A stretch of 64,000 bases of DNA. Origin: Pardosa pseudoannulata (Eukaryota > Arthropoda > Arachnida > Araneae > Lycosidae). Positions 24,416-35,611 of the stretch are shown one piece after another. The first letter of the stretch is position 1. Every line of letters starts with the position of its first letter. The translations under genes were made by a program, and so were the position numbers. The notes below the pieces were generated by a model. It was not told the origin of the DNA, ran no database searches, and worked only from the letters and a program-made list of their open reading frames with translations. The stretch covers positions 45,731,015 through 45,795,014 of the forward strand of contig CM063510.1 in assembly GCA_032207245.1 (NCBI GenBank). The letters are read 5' to 3'.

Positions 24416-24476
24416 GGTCACAATAGCCCTCGTGTTGCAAAAAAGTAGATCGTAGCATTCCAAACCAAACCAAACG
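24416..24476 (+). mobile_element. SINE 3' end only, with target duplication
   Basis: Only the last 60 bases of the SINE are present: TAGCCCTCGTGTTGC, AAAGTAGATCGTAG and a CCAAA tail. A 15-base duplication with one mismatch, TGTCA(G/T)TGTAACCTC, lies at 24401-24415 and 24477-24491. Truncation at the 5' end with an intact duplication is the mark of incomplete reverse transcription at the target. Confidence 0.9.
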
Positions 24477-24491
24477 TGTCATTGTAACCTC

Positions 24492-26558
24492 AATAGTAAA
24501 CAAATGATGCAGAAAATTGAATCAGAAAAGTTCTATGACTTTCTCCTTGAAATGATGTAATCGTGTATCAAATTTGTTACCGATATTGCAGGTCATGTGT
24601 GGTTAAATAAAAAGCTCTCGTGTTTGGAAAAAAACATTGAAAATCGTTGAAAAAAAGAAAGTAAAGAAAAATTACTTAGAATTAAAAAAAATGCTTCGAA
24701 AATGTTTACAGAGGGTAATGAAGACCTAAATTTTGGATACAAATTTTTTATGAAAGAATTTTGATCTCCCTTTGATTTCATTTGCTTACACCACAATTTT
24801 TTACAATCATTTGTTACTTTTTAATGAGTTTCTAAAGTTTTAAGGATCTTTTTGACCCACTCACTATATGTAACACACTTTTGCGCAAGTAAGGATATTT
24901 ATTATTTACGAAACAATCTTAGTCGGATATCATAAATTTTGATCGCATGATGATCTTACATAAATACATTATATCTAGTTATAAAGCAACGGTCTGTAAT
25001 CATAAGAAAGCAAATATCTGAACAATATCGTGTAACAGAAGATAAACTATTACAAATGATATCAATAGACTACCGATGACCATTATGATATATAAATTAT
25101 ATTATCCTACAGTACTTGATTTCATGTATAAAATATCAGAAGCAGAAGGAAAGAGAGATAAGTTAACGATGTATATGTCATATTGAACATTTCCTATTGT
25201 ATTGAGAAATTTCGTAGAATGCATTTTGCGAGTTATCAGTAAGTGAGGTTTATTTTTCTTACATCCTCATGTGTTATGTATTTGGTGAAACCTGCTTATA
25301 ACTATATTGTTAGGACTTTGAAAAATATTGTTATAGACAAGTCAGTACTGTATCAGTAATTGTTAGTTTGAGCTTTTGCGTGTCTCATATATATTTATAT
25401 TACATCCTCTCTCTGTATAAATATATGTATGAGATAGAGTTTATGTATATGTTCCTGTAGAAATAACGTTACGTTGGTAAAGTGTTTGAGAAAGAAGAAA
25501 TTAATACTCATTAATAAACACATGGACAAATATGTCTTGATTAAATGAATTTATACAATTAAATAAAGGCCTAAGGAATACAACTGGAATCAACTTATCA
25601 TTTGTAGATATCGAAGACTGCTCTCGAGTCGGCGCTGGCCCTAAAAAACAATATGGCGATGATTTTTCTCAAAAGGTTTATCCCGCAAGCTTCGGATGCC
25701 AGCAGCGTTCACCTTCTACTCTCCTCTGGTCAAACCTTGTTCTCTAAAAAATATCAGACTGCCTCGCGTAGAAAAAAAATAGAGGTCCACTCCAGATCAA
25801 TGGGGGGTCAGAATTCCCCAAACCAACGAACCCTTCTATTGATTGGAAGAAGTCCGAAGTTTCTTTCTAGTTCAAACCGGTCCTGTTCTGGTATGTCTTT
25901 GACGATGACTCACGGGAAGAGGTAAAAAAAAAAGCTGAACCGAATGTAACTTATTGTTACAGTGCCTGAGCATTCTCATATGGCTGGACCACTCTTGACA
26001 GAATTTTGCATGGAGATTCCTATTTAAACTTCGGTAAGTTTCAGGTATGTCAAATTATTTAGGAAAAGATTTTATTTACTGAAATATTAAACGTATCTTA
26101 TAATTTAATGTGTCACCTTTTGTAACATACTTTAGTATATCTGTAAAAGTAGTAGAAATTTTTAAAGTTTAAGCCCTTGAAGAGCAGTACGTAAATGCTA
26201 TACGAGTCGACCGTTGTGAAAACCGTTGCCGTTTAACGCCATCTAGTAATTAAATCTAGCATTTAAAAATTAAAATAAGACGTTCCCATCTCCGATTACG
26301 CATACGCGACGCTGGTCTCTCAATAACAACCGGAGATCACCGCATGGAGGTGACGATGGACTGATATGAATGAAATCGTTGCGTCGAGTATACGATACGT
26401 TAGTCGCGAACGGGTTAAATTTAAATATTTTTGTTTTCCGTCTTATATCTATCTATACCGTCAATATCTGCTTCTATGTGTATGAAACTCTTAATTTCTA
26501 TAATGATATTTAATTTCTATATTGGCATACATGTAGTAGTGATGTGCTACGGAATTGT
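24492..26558. other. No gene recognised; two GC-richer islands
   Basis: Mostly AT-rich. 25600-25930 is GC-richer with a 90-codon open frame (from ATG 25653) without a recognisable domain; an AATAAA lies just before it at 25563-25568, so it could be LTR debris. 26200-26420 is CpG-rich (GATTACGCATACGCGACGC) and also unrecognised. Confidence 0.4.
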
Positions 26559-26572
26559 CTAGAAATAGTTAG

Positions 26573-26754
26573 TTTGGTTAGGTTTGGTTTGGAGTGCTAC
26601 GGTCTACTTTTTGCAACACGAGGGCTAATGAGACTGGGGCCTACTGCTTAAAGCTGATTCTGAACGGCTACAAACATCCCTGCTACTTTGGGATTCGAAC
26701 TCACGAACTTCTGTACCTAAGGCCAGCACCCTAACCAATCGGCCATCTTTCGGC
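26573..26754 (-). mobile_element. tRNA-Arg-derived SINE, minus strand
   Basis: A full copy read on the minus strand, with tail, body and head in order. A perfect 14-base target duplication, CTAGAAATAGTTAG, lies at 26559-26572 and 26755-26768. Confidence 0.95.
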
Positions 26755-26791
26755 CTAGAAATAGTTAGAGCGCAGTAGAAATTTAAATGTT

Positions 26792-26972
26792 TCGGTTTGG
26801 TTTGGTTTTGGAGTGCTACGGTCTATTTTTTGCAACACGAGGGCTAATAAGACAAGGACCTACAGTTTAAAGCAGATGCCGAACGGCTAAGAACATCCCT
26901 GCTACTGTGGGATTCGAACCCACGAACTCCTGTACCTAAAGCCAGCACTCTAACTAATCGGAAATCGTTCGG
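26792..26972 (-). mobile_element. tRNA-Arg-derived SINE, adjacent tandem copy
   Basis: A second minus-strand copy 35 bases away. Its right flank (TAGAAATAGCAAGAGCGCAG...) repeats about 38 bases of the flank between the two SINEs, far longer than a target duplication. The pair therefore arose by duplication of a SINE-plus-flank unit of about 215 bases, not by two insertions. Confidence 0.9.
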
Positions 26973-27051
26973 CCTAGAAATAGCAAGAGCGCAGTAGAAA
27001 ATTAAAAGTTTCAGAACATTGATCTACGGAATACAATCGAGATTGGAGATT

Positions 27052-27232
27052 TGGCTTGGTTTGGAGCGTTGCAGTTTTGCTATGCGAAGGCTAATGAAGC
27101 TGGGACTTAATTTGGTTAAAGCAAATTCCTACCGACTGCGAACATCTATGACACTAGATAGATTTGAATCCACACACCCCAGGACTGAAGAGCAGCGTCC
27201 TGCCTATTCAGTCATCATTCGGCTTAGACCCG
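27052..27232 (-). mobile_element. tRNA-Arg-derived SINE, old minus-strand copy
   Basis: Third in the row. Recognisable by GGCTTGGTTTGGAGCG (tail), GCGAACATCTATGACAC and CATCATTCGGCTTAG (head), but more diverged than its neighbours. It happens to hold a 121-codon frame at 27019-27384, which is not a gene. Confidence 0.85.
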
Positions 27233-27908
27233 AAGAAAGACTCTACATGAAAAATTCTTTTACATCATACCGGGATGTTACTGCGGCAAAAAATATATCA
27301 AATAATATATTAATCTTAGGTTTTGAATTTCTTGACTTGTATGATATTATTATTTTTAATTCATTTATTCTTACGCTAAGATAATAATAGTACATTTCCA
27401 GACTTAATATCTTTATTATAACAGATTTATTTCAATTCTTCAAAATAAAAAATAGCTCCTTTTAGAAGAAATTTTTAGGAATACATTAATAAGACTATAG
27501 CTTTAAAAATATTAACTTTTCACATTTCAAGTAATATATTTTTATAATGACTTAAAAATATATACCGAATAAAATATTTAAATTCACTTACCCACAAGAT
27601 AACTTTTGAAATATGTATATCAAATACTACATTTTTATATAAAACTGAAACTGTTTTAGAAGTCACTGTATAAATTATAATTTAATAAGAATTTTATAAT
27701 TTAATGCAAGAGTAAAAAATCGTTGAGAACGTGAAAATAAATTTTTAATAGAATTTATCATCATATAAAATAAATTATCATTCATGTTTTATGTAATTGA
27801 TGCTCACAGAATAAAAAGCTTGTATTTGATATGATAATTTTTCTAATTTACAAACTCAAAATTTAGTTATTTTGAGGTCCAGCATCCGGTGTGCATAGAT
27901 CAAAGACT
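27233..27908. other. AT-rich, no gene recognised
   Basis: If the exon at 27909-28230 is terminal, this would be its 3' untranslated region and downstream DNA. No convincing minus-strand poly(A) signal was found close by. Confidence 0.4.
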
Positions 27909-28230
27909 CTACTTTGAGAAATGGACATCGCTTATGTGGAGACAAAGGTGTTGTTTCTCGGCACCACGATATCTAGAATTTTGTGTCTTACAGTAGCGAA
28001 ACAACATACCAGATGACCAGGCGCCCAGACTGACAGCCAAAAAGATGATAATCGGAACCACAAGGGAAAGCCGTGACATTGGATCTTCGACACGAAATTC
28101 CAGACACTCCCGGGTTTGCGGCCGGTGATTGTCTAGCCCAGACCAATCCAGTTGGTTGAAGGTGAGGTCATCGCCAGATGATCCAATGATGAAATTGTGG
28201 GTTACGCCCCCTCTCTTAAAGGCCCCTGCC
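27909..28230 (-). CDS. Candidate terminal exon of a membrane protein
   Basis: On the minus strand a pyrimidine-rich acceptor (CTCCTCTCGTCTCTTTTTAG, ending at 28231) is followed by 106 open codons to a TAG at 27909-27911. There is no ATG at the front, as expected for an internal or last exon. The first 50 residues are polar, with HNFIIGSSGDDLTFNQLDW and RECLEFRVEDP. Residues about 51-78 are MSRLSLVVPIIIFLAV plus SLGAWSSGMLF, a clear membrane helix, followed by a basic tail (RYC, NSRYRG). The exon is about half G+C, against about a third nearby. A GTAAG inside codons 81-82 could serve as a donor, which would make it an internal exon. I do not recognise the family. A host gene is the simplest reading; a retroelement envelope tail is possible. 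Confidence 0.5.
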
Positions 28231-28267
28231 CTAAAAAGAGACGAGAGGAGATTTTTTAAAGAAGTAG

Positions 28268-28475
28268 TTAGTTAGCTAGCAACCAGCTAATTCGGAGGCC
28301 GTCTTGACCAGTCTCTCTATCGGAGAGTTTCCTTAGCGATAATCCCACCTTAGAATCACTTCTTTAGGAGTTAGCTAGCAGTCAGCTTACTGGGAGGTTG
28401 TCTTGACCAGTCTCTCCTTCGGAGAGTTTTTCTTGGCGAAAATTTCACCTTGGGATATATCTCTTTCTGAGATTG
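28268..28475. repeat. Tandem duplication of about 103 bp
   Basis: AGTTAGCTAGCA...CAGCT, GTCTTGACCAGTCTCTC and CGGAGAGTTT occur twice in the same order, at 28268-28370 and 28371-28475. It lies just upstream (minus strand) of the candidate exon's splice acceptor. Confidence 0.88.
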
Positions 28476-28499
28476 ATAACGCCTTGGGTTTTCTTTTAA

Positions 28500-28857
28500 T
28501 TTGATCCTCTTCAGGAATGAACATGTATTCCTCTTAGAAACTCTGACTTTATTTTTATCTTCTTCGAACATACAAATTGCTACTTCAAACTCTCGACTAA
28601 TTGAGTGTACTGTCTACATAATTACTACCGAGAACTTTTACACGAAGCTATCGAATTGTTATCTTCCGTCGGTTACTAAACCATTCGGCAGGGACCTTTT
28701 GTGTACGTCTCTATTTAGGACTACGTCTAGTGTTTCACATGCTTGTGGACTGTATTTGTATCGTATATATAGAAATGTGTATATAGCTGTGGGGTGTAAA
28801 TAAATCATTTAACAAAGAAACACCTGCTTCTTCATTGTGTCACCTAAAACAGGGACC
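28500..28857 (+). other. Possible LTR-like or promoter block
   Basis: A TATA-like CGTATATATAGAAA lies at about 28758-28772, an AATAAA at 28799-28804, and the block closes in GGATGCGTCA. A 100-codon frame spans it without a recognisable domain. No partner repeat was found in the window, so the assignment is weak. Confidence 0.25.
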
Positions 28858-30136
28858 GGATGCGTCATAATATATATTTTTTATACTTGGTGTATATATA
28901 TTATTTCATGAGTTTGTAAAAATACTTTTGCTTCATGTAACAAAAGTAAATAATTTTTATAAAGGCAGCTATCTTATAACCATAGAGCAGATAGATCGAG
29001 GCTCGAGCAGTCGAAGATCAGCCGTGTTCATTAATGACAGTTGGGGCATGCGACGTATGTTTTTAAGCAGAGAGACATTTACAATGAACACTATTGATTT
29101 AGTTTACAGATCTACGGTAAAACTTTTACAAAATAAGAACTAATTACATTACGACATCCTTCTTACGTTTAATTATAAAATAATAAAAATTCTGTGTCAA
29201 CAATGGAATTCGAAACCATGAACTCAAGTGCAAAAACCTTCCTTGTTGAGCTGTCTGTCGACACTTAAAATATCTGATTATCTCTAATTATTCACTAGGG
29301 AAAAAATCCCCATTTTTAATGTATATTATAGTATACATGTTTTAAATTCCAAACCATCGTTATTTTATTTTTGTGATAAGAAGAAAGAAAGCTATAAAGG
29401 AAATAACAAACAAGGAGTAAATTTTCCAATAGCAAAAGTGAGAATTTATAGAGTTATAAAAATGTAAACAGTTAGTGAAAACAACAGTTTTCTCATTCTT
29501 AAACGTTATATGGTTCAATTCTCTTTCACAGAGAAATAAAAACCTGCGCTTCTTTTATTTATTTTAAATTGTTTTATTGGTTTTTGTATTGCATTGTTTA
29601 AATTTTTAGAGCGTTTTTAGAGAAAATGTGTTTTCCGCTATTATTGTTTGCAATAAATATATATCATAACGTTTCTAAGATATTGAAAGGAAATTTTGCA
29701 AAATCTTTCATTCAACTCTTGTTACAGTGTTATGTAAAATCTAAATTGTCCGTATTTATTTATTTATTTTAATGAAATTTCTTATAAGAAAAATAAATTT
29801 TTGCTCAAAGTTTGAAATCTTTCAATAAATTTTTAAAATGTTTCGTACCTTATAGTTTACAATAATTTACAATGCAGGTAAAGGTATTAAGTATATGTTG
29901 GATTGGGATTATTAAAGTACATTGGGATTTTTAAAATTTATTATAATTTGTTTGACTTAAATGCAGACGATCCCTTAAACCAAAGTATATATTTTGAAAA
30001 TAAACACAAATTTCATCGACACTATATTTTAATCACTTTACGGATAGGGGTAAAAATTTTAACTTTGAAAAAAAATTGCATACATTTAAAATGAATTTTT
30101 TTTAATACATTCAGAATGAATAATAGAAAAGTGAAA
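28858..30136. other. AT-rich, no gene recognised
   Basis: No supported feature. Confidence 0.5.
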
Positions 30137-30204
30137 TACATTAGTGGGCAAAACTTAAGCAACAATGTAAAAATTTATCAGATAGCCATAAAATTGTAGA
30201 AAAG

Positions 30205-30518
30205 GAAGATTGGATGTACGGCCACATCAGATTCTTGCTATTGAGGAGCTACTGGAATGTGAATATATCACTCGAATGGATTGGCTAGCGTACTCTTCTG
30301 ATTTAAATCTTATCGAACATGTGAGGAATGCTTTGGGGAGACGCATTGCAGTACTTCTTATATCCTCCGGAGTACATCCAACAACTCAAACAGATGCTCA
30401 TTGCGGAATGGGCCCTGAATGAGCCCTCTTACCGCAAGAAATGTTGGACCAGCTGATTCTGAGTGTGCGGAGAAGGTGCAAAGCAACCATTGTAGTTAGG
30501 GGAGGGCATATCTTATAA
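30205..30518 (+). pseudogene. Tc1-like transposase, C-terminal quarter
   Basis: The translation gives VRPHQILAIEELLE, then ITRMDWLAYSSDLNLIEHVR and NALGRRIA. This matches the second half of Tc1-family transposases from the 'RPH' motif that follows the second catalytic aspartate to 'SPDLNPIEHVWD'. The glutamate of the DD34E triad survives in LIEHV, although the proline before it is leucine. A frameshift follows; then CEATIVVRGGHIL resembles the family's closing 'C...RGGHT.Y'. Everything upstream is deleted. The reading frame is broken and the two other catalytic residues are missing, so it is inactive. Confidence 0.9.
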
Positions 30519-31304
30519 CCCCTTCCCTGTTTTACCCGTACGCCGTACGGGCACAGTTTTCGGGCCTGATTTGCCCGTACGGCGTACGGGCAATCTGAAT
30601 TCTATTTCGCTTGCACTGTTTCGTCCGTATTTTTTCTAATTTTAGTAACAAATTTTTCGTATAGATATCCAGTAAATGATAGTTTGCAGTTTATTGTATT
30701 TTCTACTCTGGTTGGTTCAAAAGCGTGGGTTTTTTTGCATGTTTTGTATCAGAAGACGAATTGTTATCTTTCAGTGTATAGCTTTCTGGTTATATTTTAC
30801 TAACCGCCTGATAAATTTATTGATGCAAGAGTTGAATAATATATTTTTACTTTTAAATAATGGATAATTCAGAGTGTATGGAGCTAATTTCTTATGATTC
30901 GAACTGTGACTCGGAATCAGAAACTGAATTATCTGTAAATGATAGTAGCGAAAGTTTACTAGATGATCTAAATAGTAGTGACTCTGATAGTAGTACAGAT
31001 GAAATCAGTCAAGCGAGTCAATTTTTTAAAATTAATTGTGATAATCCTTCGGATCCGCCTCCTAGATTTGCTTTCACTTGAATTTCAAAAATTAACTTGG
31101 ATATCGATGAGACTAAAGGTAAACTTTAGTTCTATGATGCTTTCATAGAAAGAAAGAAACTTGTAATCAATGCTTCAAAATATTAGAAATGTTAATTTTA
31201 ATGACATATATTTACTTAAAAATGTAAAATGAACAAAAAAATGCAATATAAAAATGTGACATTTTTTTGACCGAATTCTGGAAAAAAATGAAACTGTCAA
31301 AGTG
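30519..31304 (+). mobile_element. piggyBac-type element, internally deleted, nested in Tc1-like
   Basis: Left end CCCTTCCCTG and, inverted, right end CACTTTGACAG resemble each other and the CCCTTT starts of piggyBac elements. TTAA stands at the right edge (31305-31308); at the left the site reads TTATAA, one base from TTAA. Just inside the left end are two CpG-rich palindromes at 30535-30551 and 30572-30592, with arms CCCGTACG and TGCCCGTAC. An acidic N-terminal open frame lies at 30860-31081. Confidence 0.75.
30860..31081 (+). pseudogene. piggyBac transposase N-terminus
   Basis: 73 codons from ATG, very rich in Ser, Asp and Glu (SYDSNCDSESETELSVND, SSDSDSSTDE), ending DPPPRFAFT and a TGA. 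The low-complexity acidic head followed by a PPP-F-FT motif is how piggyBac transposases begin. Reading past the stop, ISKINLDIDETKG and FYDAFI continue the expected start of the conserved domain before homology is lost. The catalytic domain and the C-terminal zinc finger are deleted. In intact elements the protein excises precisely from TTAA sites. Confidence 0.72.
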
Positions 31305-31557
31305 TTAAGGAACATCTGCTTATTGTTCTTCCTCTTCGATAGACAATCAAAAGTCACGATACTATGCGTTCAATAAAGCTTGTTTTTGTTTGATTTCATA
31401 CCGTATGCATTGTATTCCTTTTTCAGCGCCGATGCTTTCGTCATCCTTTACGTACATAATACTCTCCCTCATTTCTGAATTTCATGTCTCTCAGATGATT
31501 TCTCGTGGAGTTATGGCAAAAAACCCACCTGTTGCTTAAGTTTTGCACACCAGTGTA

Positions 31558-32311
31558 TTATAAATTGTTATGAAAATTTATTTCAATTTCATTAGAAAAA
31601 TTATTTCTTTTGAACACTTTATGATGGGAGACTTTTATTTGTTTTTCGTTCAGTTACTACAATAAAAAATTTGATGAATTTCTCTAAAAATCATACCATG
31701 TTAAGTTTTTCTCATTTTACATTGTTTCTGGAAATGTTAATTTTTAAAAATTAAAAATCATGAGATTATTTTTAAAATTTCAAAACTTGTCCCGCTGCAC
31801 GTTCATATAAATTAAGATTTTCTGAATAAATATTACGTTTTTATGCATAATAAGGCAATACTATGATTTGCCATCTAAGTAATTTTAAAGTATTAGAAGT
31901 TTGACGACAGCAGAATGAATTTTTTTACAAAGAGTAAATGGCATTTAAAACTTTAAGTACTAAGAATACCAAATAAAATAAAAAACAAAAAAGTAAGGAG
32001 TAGTTCCTCGTAGAATTAAAATGTACCCTTAATGAAAGTTTTAGGCTAATTAATTGTAACAGGTTGTAATGTTAACACTATTTTTTGGCAACTCGTTCGA
32101 GAAATTCAATTTCTATGAATGAAACATGTAACCGATGCTAAAATTCCCTGACAGTTGTTAAGAGATTCCGAAGATAATGTCTCGTCAGCATGTCACAGAA
32201 TTGTGTAAGTTTGCGGGAGGTAGAAAAATCGTTTTCGGCGACTACTGGGGCGCCATCGATCAAATCTCTCATTAGCCTAGACCTCGCTTCAAGCGTCTTT
32301 TACCTTTATCC
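31558..32311. other. AT-rich, no gene recognised
   Basis: 32180-32310 is GC-richer and may be decayed RNase H sequence of the LINE that follows. Confidence 0.4.
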
Positions 32312-33345
32312 TTGGTAGATATATTAGCAAAGGAGGCTACTAAGAAAGAGGTAACTGATATTGATGTTGGGTGGTCATTTCATCAGATTAAGAAGAAAGT
32401 GCATAATCATATTCTAAAGAAGTGGCAGCTAATTGGACTGATGGAACAAATGGAAGGAAGAATTATTTTTTTTTCCTAAGGTGAGTGAAAATAGACTCGA
32501 AAGAAACTTCTACATAAATCAAATCTATACAGGGTATGGAGTGATACCTACTCATCAAAACAGGTTCTTTGGAAGGACTCCCAGATGCTGGTGGGACAAA
32601 GAAGATGGAACATTAAAGCACTTAATTTATGATTGTGATGTAATAAAAGATATAAGGAAAGATTATTTTCCTGTTAATTTTCAGCAAGTTGCTGTTTTTA
32701 ATTTATGTAACTCGGCAAAGTCTCGCCGAGGTTTAATTTTGATTTTTGAATATTGTTATGAATTTGTTTAGTGAACCGTAAATTTAGCATGGGACTCTAT
32801 GGGTATCTCGCCAAATTGGCGAGATATCGGCTTGTTGGCGACAGTTTCGGAAACCTATTTTTGTCGTTAAAACCATCATTAAGTTCGTCGCCAAAAGTGG
32901 GGCGTCATGTGACAACTTCCGGTTCCGGTTTCTGGAATATTCCAGCAGTTTAATCAGGCCTACATAAGGCAGGTAGAGTCCCAAACAGAGAGAGTCGTTA
33001 AGTGGATCTCTCGGTGTAAGAAGTACGCACGGTGTGTTGTGTTTCACCGGTTCTTGTTGTTTGATGCGCAAAGTTGTAAGTGAGCCCACGGCATTGTGCT
33101 CAAGTTGTTCCGCGATTACATTGTATTTTTGAAGTGATTGCAAATAAAGTATTGTCTTCCTGCTGTAGTCGTTACAGTCCATTCAATCTCCAAACCCAGT
33201 TTTGAAGTTCGTAACAATATTTTGTAAAACTGTCCCAAGACAGTTAGTCTTTATATTGTACTGTGATATTTAATTAACTATATTGTCTATGTTATTGTTT
33301 GTATATATTATACTCTGTATATATTGAATTAATAAAGAGCTGTTG
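32312..33345 (+). pseudogene. LINE ORF2 C-terminus, split by a solo LTR
   Basis: The first segment (32312-32478) reads LVDILAKEATKKE, the last conserved block of an RNase H domain, then a basic stretch with KKVHNHILKKWQ. After a stop and frame change, 32481-32753 reads RLERNFYINQIYTGYGVIPT, HQNRF, CWWDKEDGTLKHLIYDC. This is the terminal 'QILTGHG...RF...C.C...ET..HLL..C' block that closes ORF2 in I/Jockey-clade LINEs. The solo LTR enters at FEY. Beyond it the frame resumes for a few codons and the 3' region ends in AATTAATAAAGAG. It is non-coding now. Confidence 0.8.
32754..33216 (+). mobile_element. Solo LTR, 463 bp, 4-bp target duplication
   Basis: Starts TGTTATGAA and ends TTCGTAACA, a nine-base imperfect inverted repeat with TG...CA ends. 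ATAT is duplicated at 32750-32753 and 33217-33220. AATAAAG, a poly(A) signal, lies at 33145-33151. It is markedly GC-richer than its flank. Four-base duplications and these ends fit Ty3/gypsy-like elements. No internal region remains, so it arose by LTR-LTR recombination. Confidence 0.88.
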
Positions 33346-34896
33346 GCTCTTGTCGAGAGATGTTTCAGTAGATCCAGCTTGGTGGTATGGCTTCGGTCGT
33401 CTTGGTCAGAATTTGGTTAGGATATTCGATTGTTTTTGGTACTGGATTCGATTGCTGTCATGGCGATTGGTCATCATTCCCGTATGGCTTCGGCTAGGTC
33501 GGGCATAAGAGATAACTTACCTTTATCCTTACTTAAAGGAGTATCTGGAAGTCCGACGTTCTGATTTAGTCAAGGAATTGAAACAGTTTACAACAACATG
33601 GAAAAACATTAATGACATGATTTTTACCTGGAAGGAATATTCAAGGTAATCCTCCAAAGGGACAAAGGTCTAAATCTTTAAGGGAACTATGCAGAAAAAT
33701 AATCTCATATATGTACAATAAGATGACTGTATTAGTTGTATGAAATGAAAAATGCATGCGCTGTAACCTTATTTTTTACCACCTCTCGTACTTTAATTAT
33801 TACAACTTATCAGTGGACTTATACGTTCTGAAAATTAATTTATTAAGCTCATTTGTTTTTTTTAGCATTGAAATTCGTTTAAGCATTCTATAAGGGAAAA
33901 AATAAGAATCGAATTTTTTATAGAGAGAAGAATAAAAGTGATACCACTCATTAACGTTTAAAACCCATGAAACGTTTTAAGAATTCAAAAGAGAAAATTT
34001 TGTGAATTAACTAGTTAAAAATTTATTGTATTTAACGATAGGATTCGGGAAAATTAAGCGTGCAATTCATGCGTAAATTCATTTATAACAGTTGAATCCC
34101 CGATTTCAGGAAATACATTAATTTATTTTAGGTTTTGGGTTAAAACCTCCGCCTCTCAGTAGCATGCATTATTTATGAGTTATGAGGAATCGTAGCTAAT
34201 TTCAATATTGTTAGTCCTAAACGTTCATTTCGGGGAAATTTCATTAAACATATCAATTTATTAGTGTCATTCATAATTTAAGAAACTGTAGCAATTGCAT
34301 TCTGTTTCTTGGATTTATCTTTGTTGGTAAGAGACTTCTCTGAAAAATGCTTTTACAGATTTGGATGAATTTGCATGTTTCAAAAACTCCAACATTTTAT
34401 ATATACGCACTTTTAAACATTTATTGAATTAATGATACTTTATATACTCCACATAATAGATGACGGAGGTTTTAAAGCGTTTTTGGAAATCATTGACTGA
34501 GAATTATGAACATTTCTACACATATTCACTCATTCAGAAATAAATAATTTACGTCTAAAAATTTCCCATGCATAAAAAAGATAAATACTAAAACTTCTCA
34601 TAAAAAATACACATAAAATAAGATGATTACTTTTTAATTCAATATTTAAAAATATTTTGTTAATTTTTAAATCCTTGCACATTTTTAATTTTTTTCTATA
34701 TTTACTTTATTATTATTAAATATCTGTTGTGCACTTGACAGCATTATTTTGACAAGAAAACTGTATCGTTGAATTATAGGAAATTATTCTATGGCTGTAA
34801 ATTAAGTTTCCTGGAGAAATTTGGGCTTTACTACTTTTAAATTGAGCTATAATCTAAATAAAGATTAAAACGAATGCCGAAATTTATTTGAATGTA
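33346..34896. other. AT-rich, no gene recognised
   Basis: 33346-33520 is GC-richer with no domain in any frame. The rest is plain AT-rich DNA. Confidence 0.45.
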
Positions 34897-35611
34897 TGTG
34901 ACGAACGTTAACCGCCACATTATCTATTACCCTCGGAATGTGGTCGTGTCCATTGGGAGTCCGCATGAGTGCAGAAGAGTCAAAAAATGTCCAATTTCAC
35001 CTAATTGGTTTTATTCTATTCTTACTTGATTACAATGAAAGCACACATCCGAACCTTGCGCTTTGTTACCAAGGAACAGAAAATCCCTGAACAACCCTTC
35101 GAACAATGTCACTGTCAAGGTAATTGGGTTTAACAGAGTACCTAGCTAAGTGGGAAGTCTTCACTTTAACCTCCGAACGTAAAACTGATGAAAACATCAA
35201 TTTGGGCCTCTAGGCAAAAAGTAACCCAAACAAAAATTTAATACACACCAGCTCACAAGGAAGCGAGGAGGTGAGGACGTTCTCATAAAAAAATTATGAG
35301 TAAACAACGCGTTATCTAATTAGGGGATTAGACTGGAAACCCTTAGAACCTTTGTGCTCACCTATTTAAAACATTTCAAAACCTGAATTGACGTCATGAT
35401 TGACGTCAAGAGACAGCCAATCATGCCGCATAGAAAGTTCTCACGAATTCTAAAAACCCATCCCACTGACAGAGTGCCTTGTGCAAATCCCAAAACCAGA
35501 AAAACGACGCCATTTTAAAAGAATTGACATATAGAATTTTGAAACTAAAACCGAAATATTTTAAGCAACGCGCCCCATTATTACATGTATAATAGAAGTA
35601 TTTCGTACACA
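34897..35611 (-). mobile_element. Possible LTR, minus strand
   Basis: On the minus strand it would start TGTGTACGAA and end TTCGTCACA. It has a TTTAAATA TATA-like box near 35361 and an AATAAA near 35010, then about 110 bases to the end. Two TGACGTCA palindromes, CRE-type sites, lie 13 bases apart near 35388-35410 in the presumed U3. No target duplication matches, so the edges or identity may be wrong. Confidence 0.4.

Larger units (their letters stand above)
30139..31555 (+). mobile_element. Second Tc1-like transposon relic, with nested piggyBac
   Basis: Left end CATTAGTGGGCAAAACTTAA and right end TTAAGTTTTGCACACCAGTG are inverted repeats of about 26 bases with a few mismatches. TA is duplicated at 30137-30138 and 31556-31557. 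The termini differ from those of the Tc1 copies at 9391 and 54374, so this is a different family. Without the nested element only about 620 bp of it remain. Confidence 0.85.

Noticed and set aside
24846..24866. TTTTTGACCCACTCA resembling the junction of the nested A-tailed retroposon
   Set aside because: Only about 15 bases match and no further homology follows, so chance is likely.
25653..25925. 90-codon plus-strand frame
   Set aside because: Basic, serine-rich and without a recognisable motif; the GC-rich block around it looks more like transposon debris.
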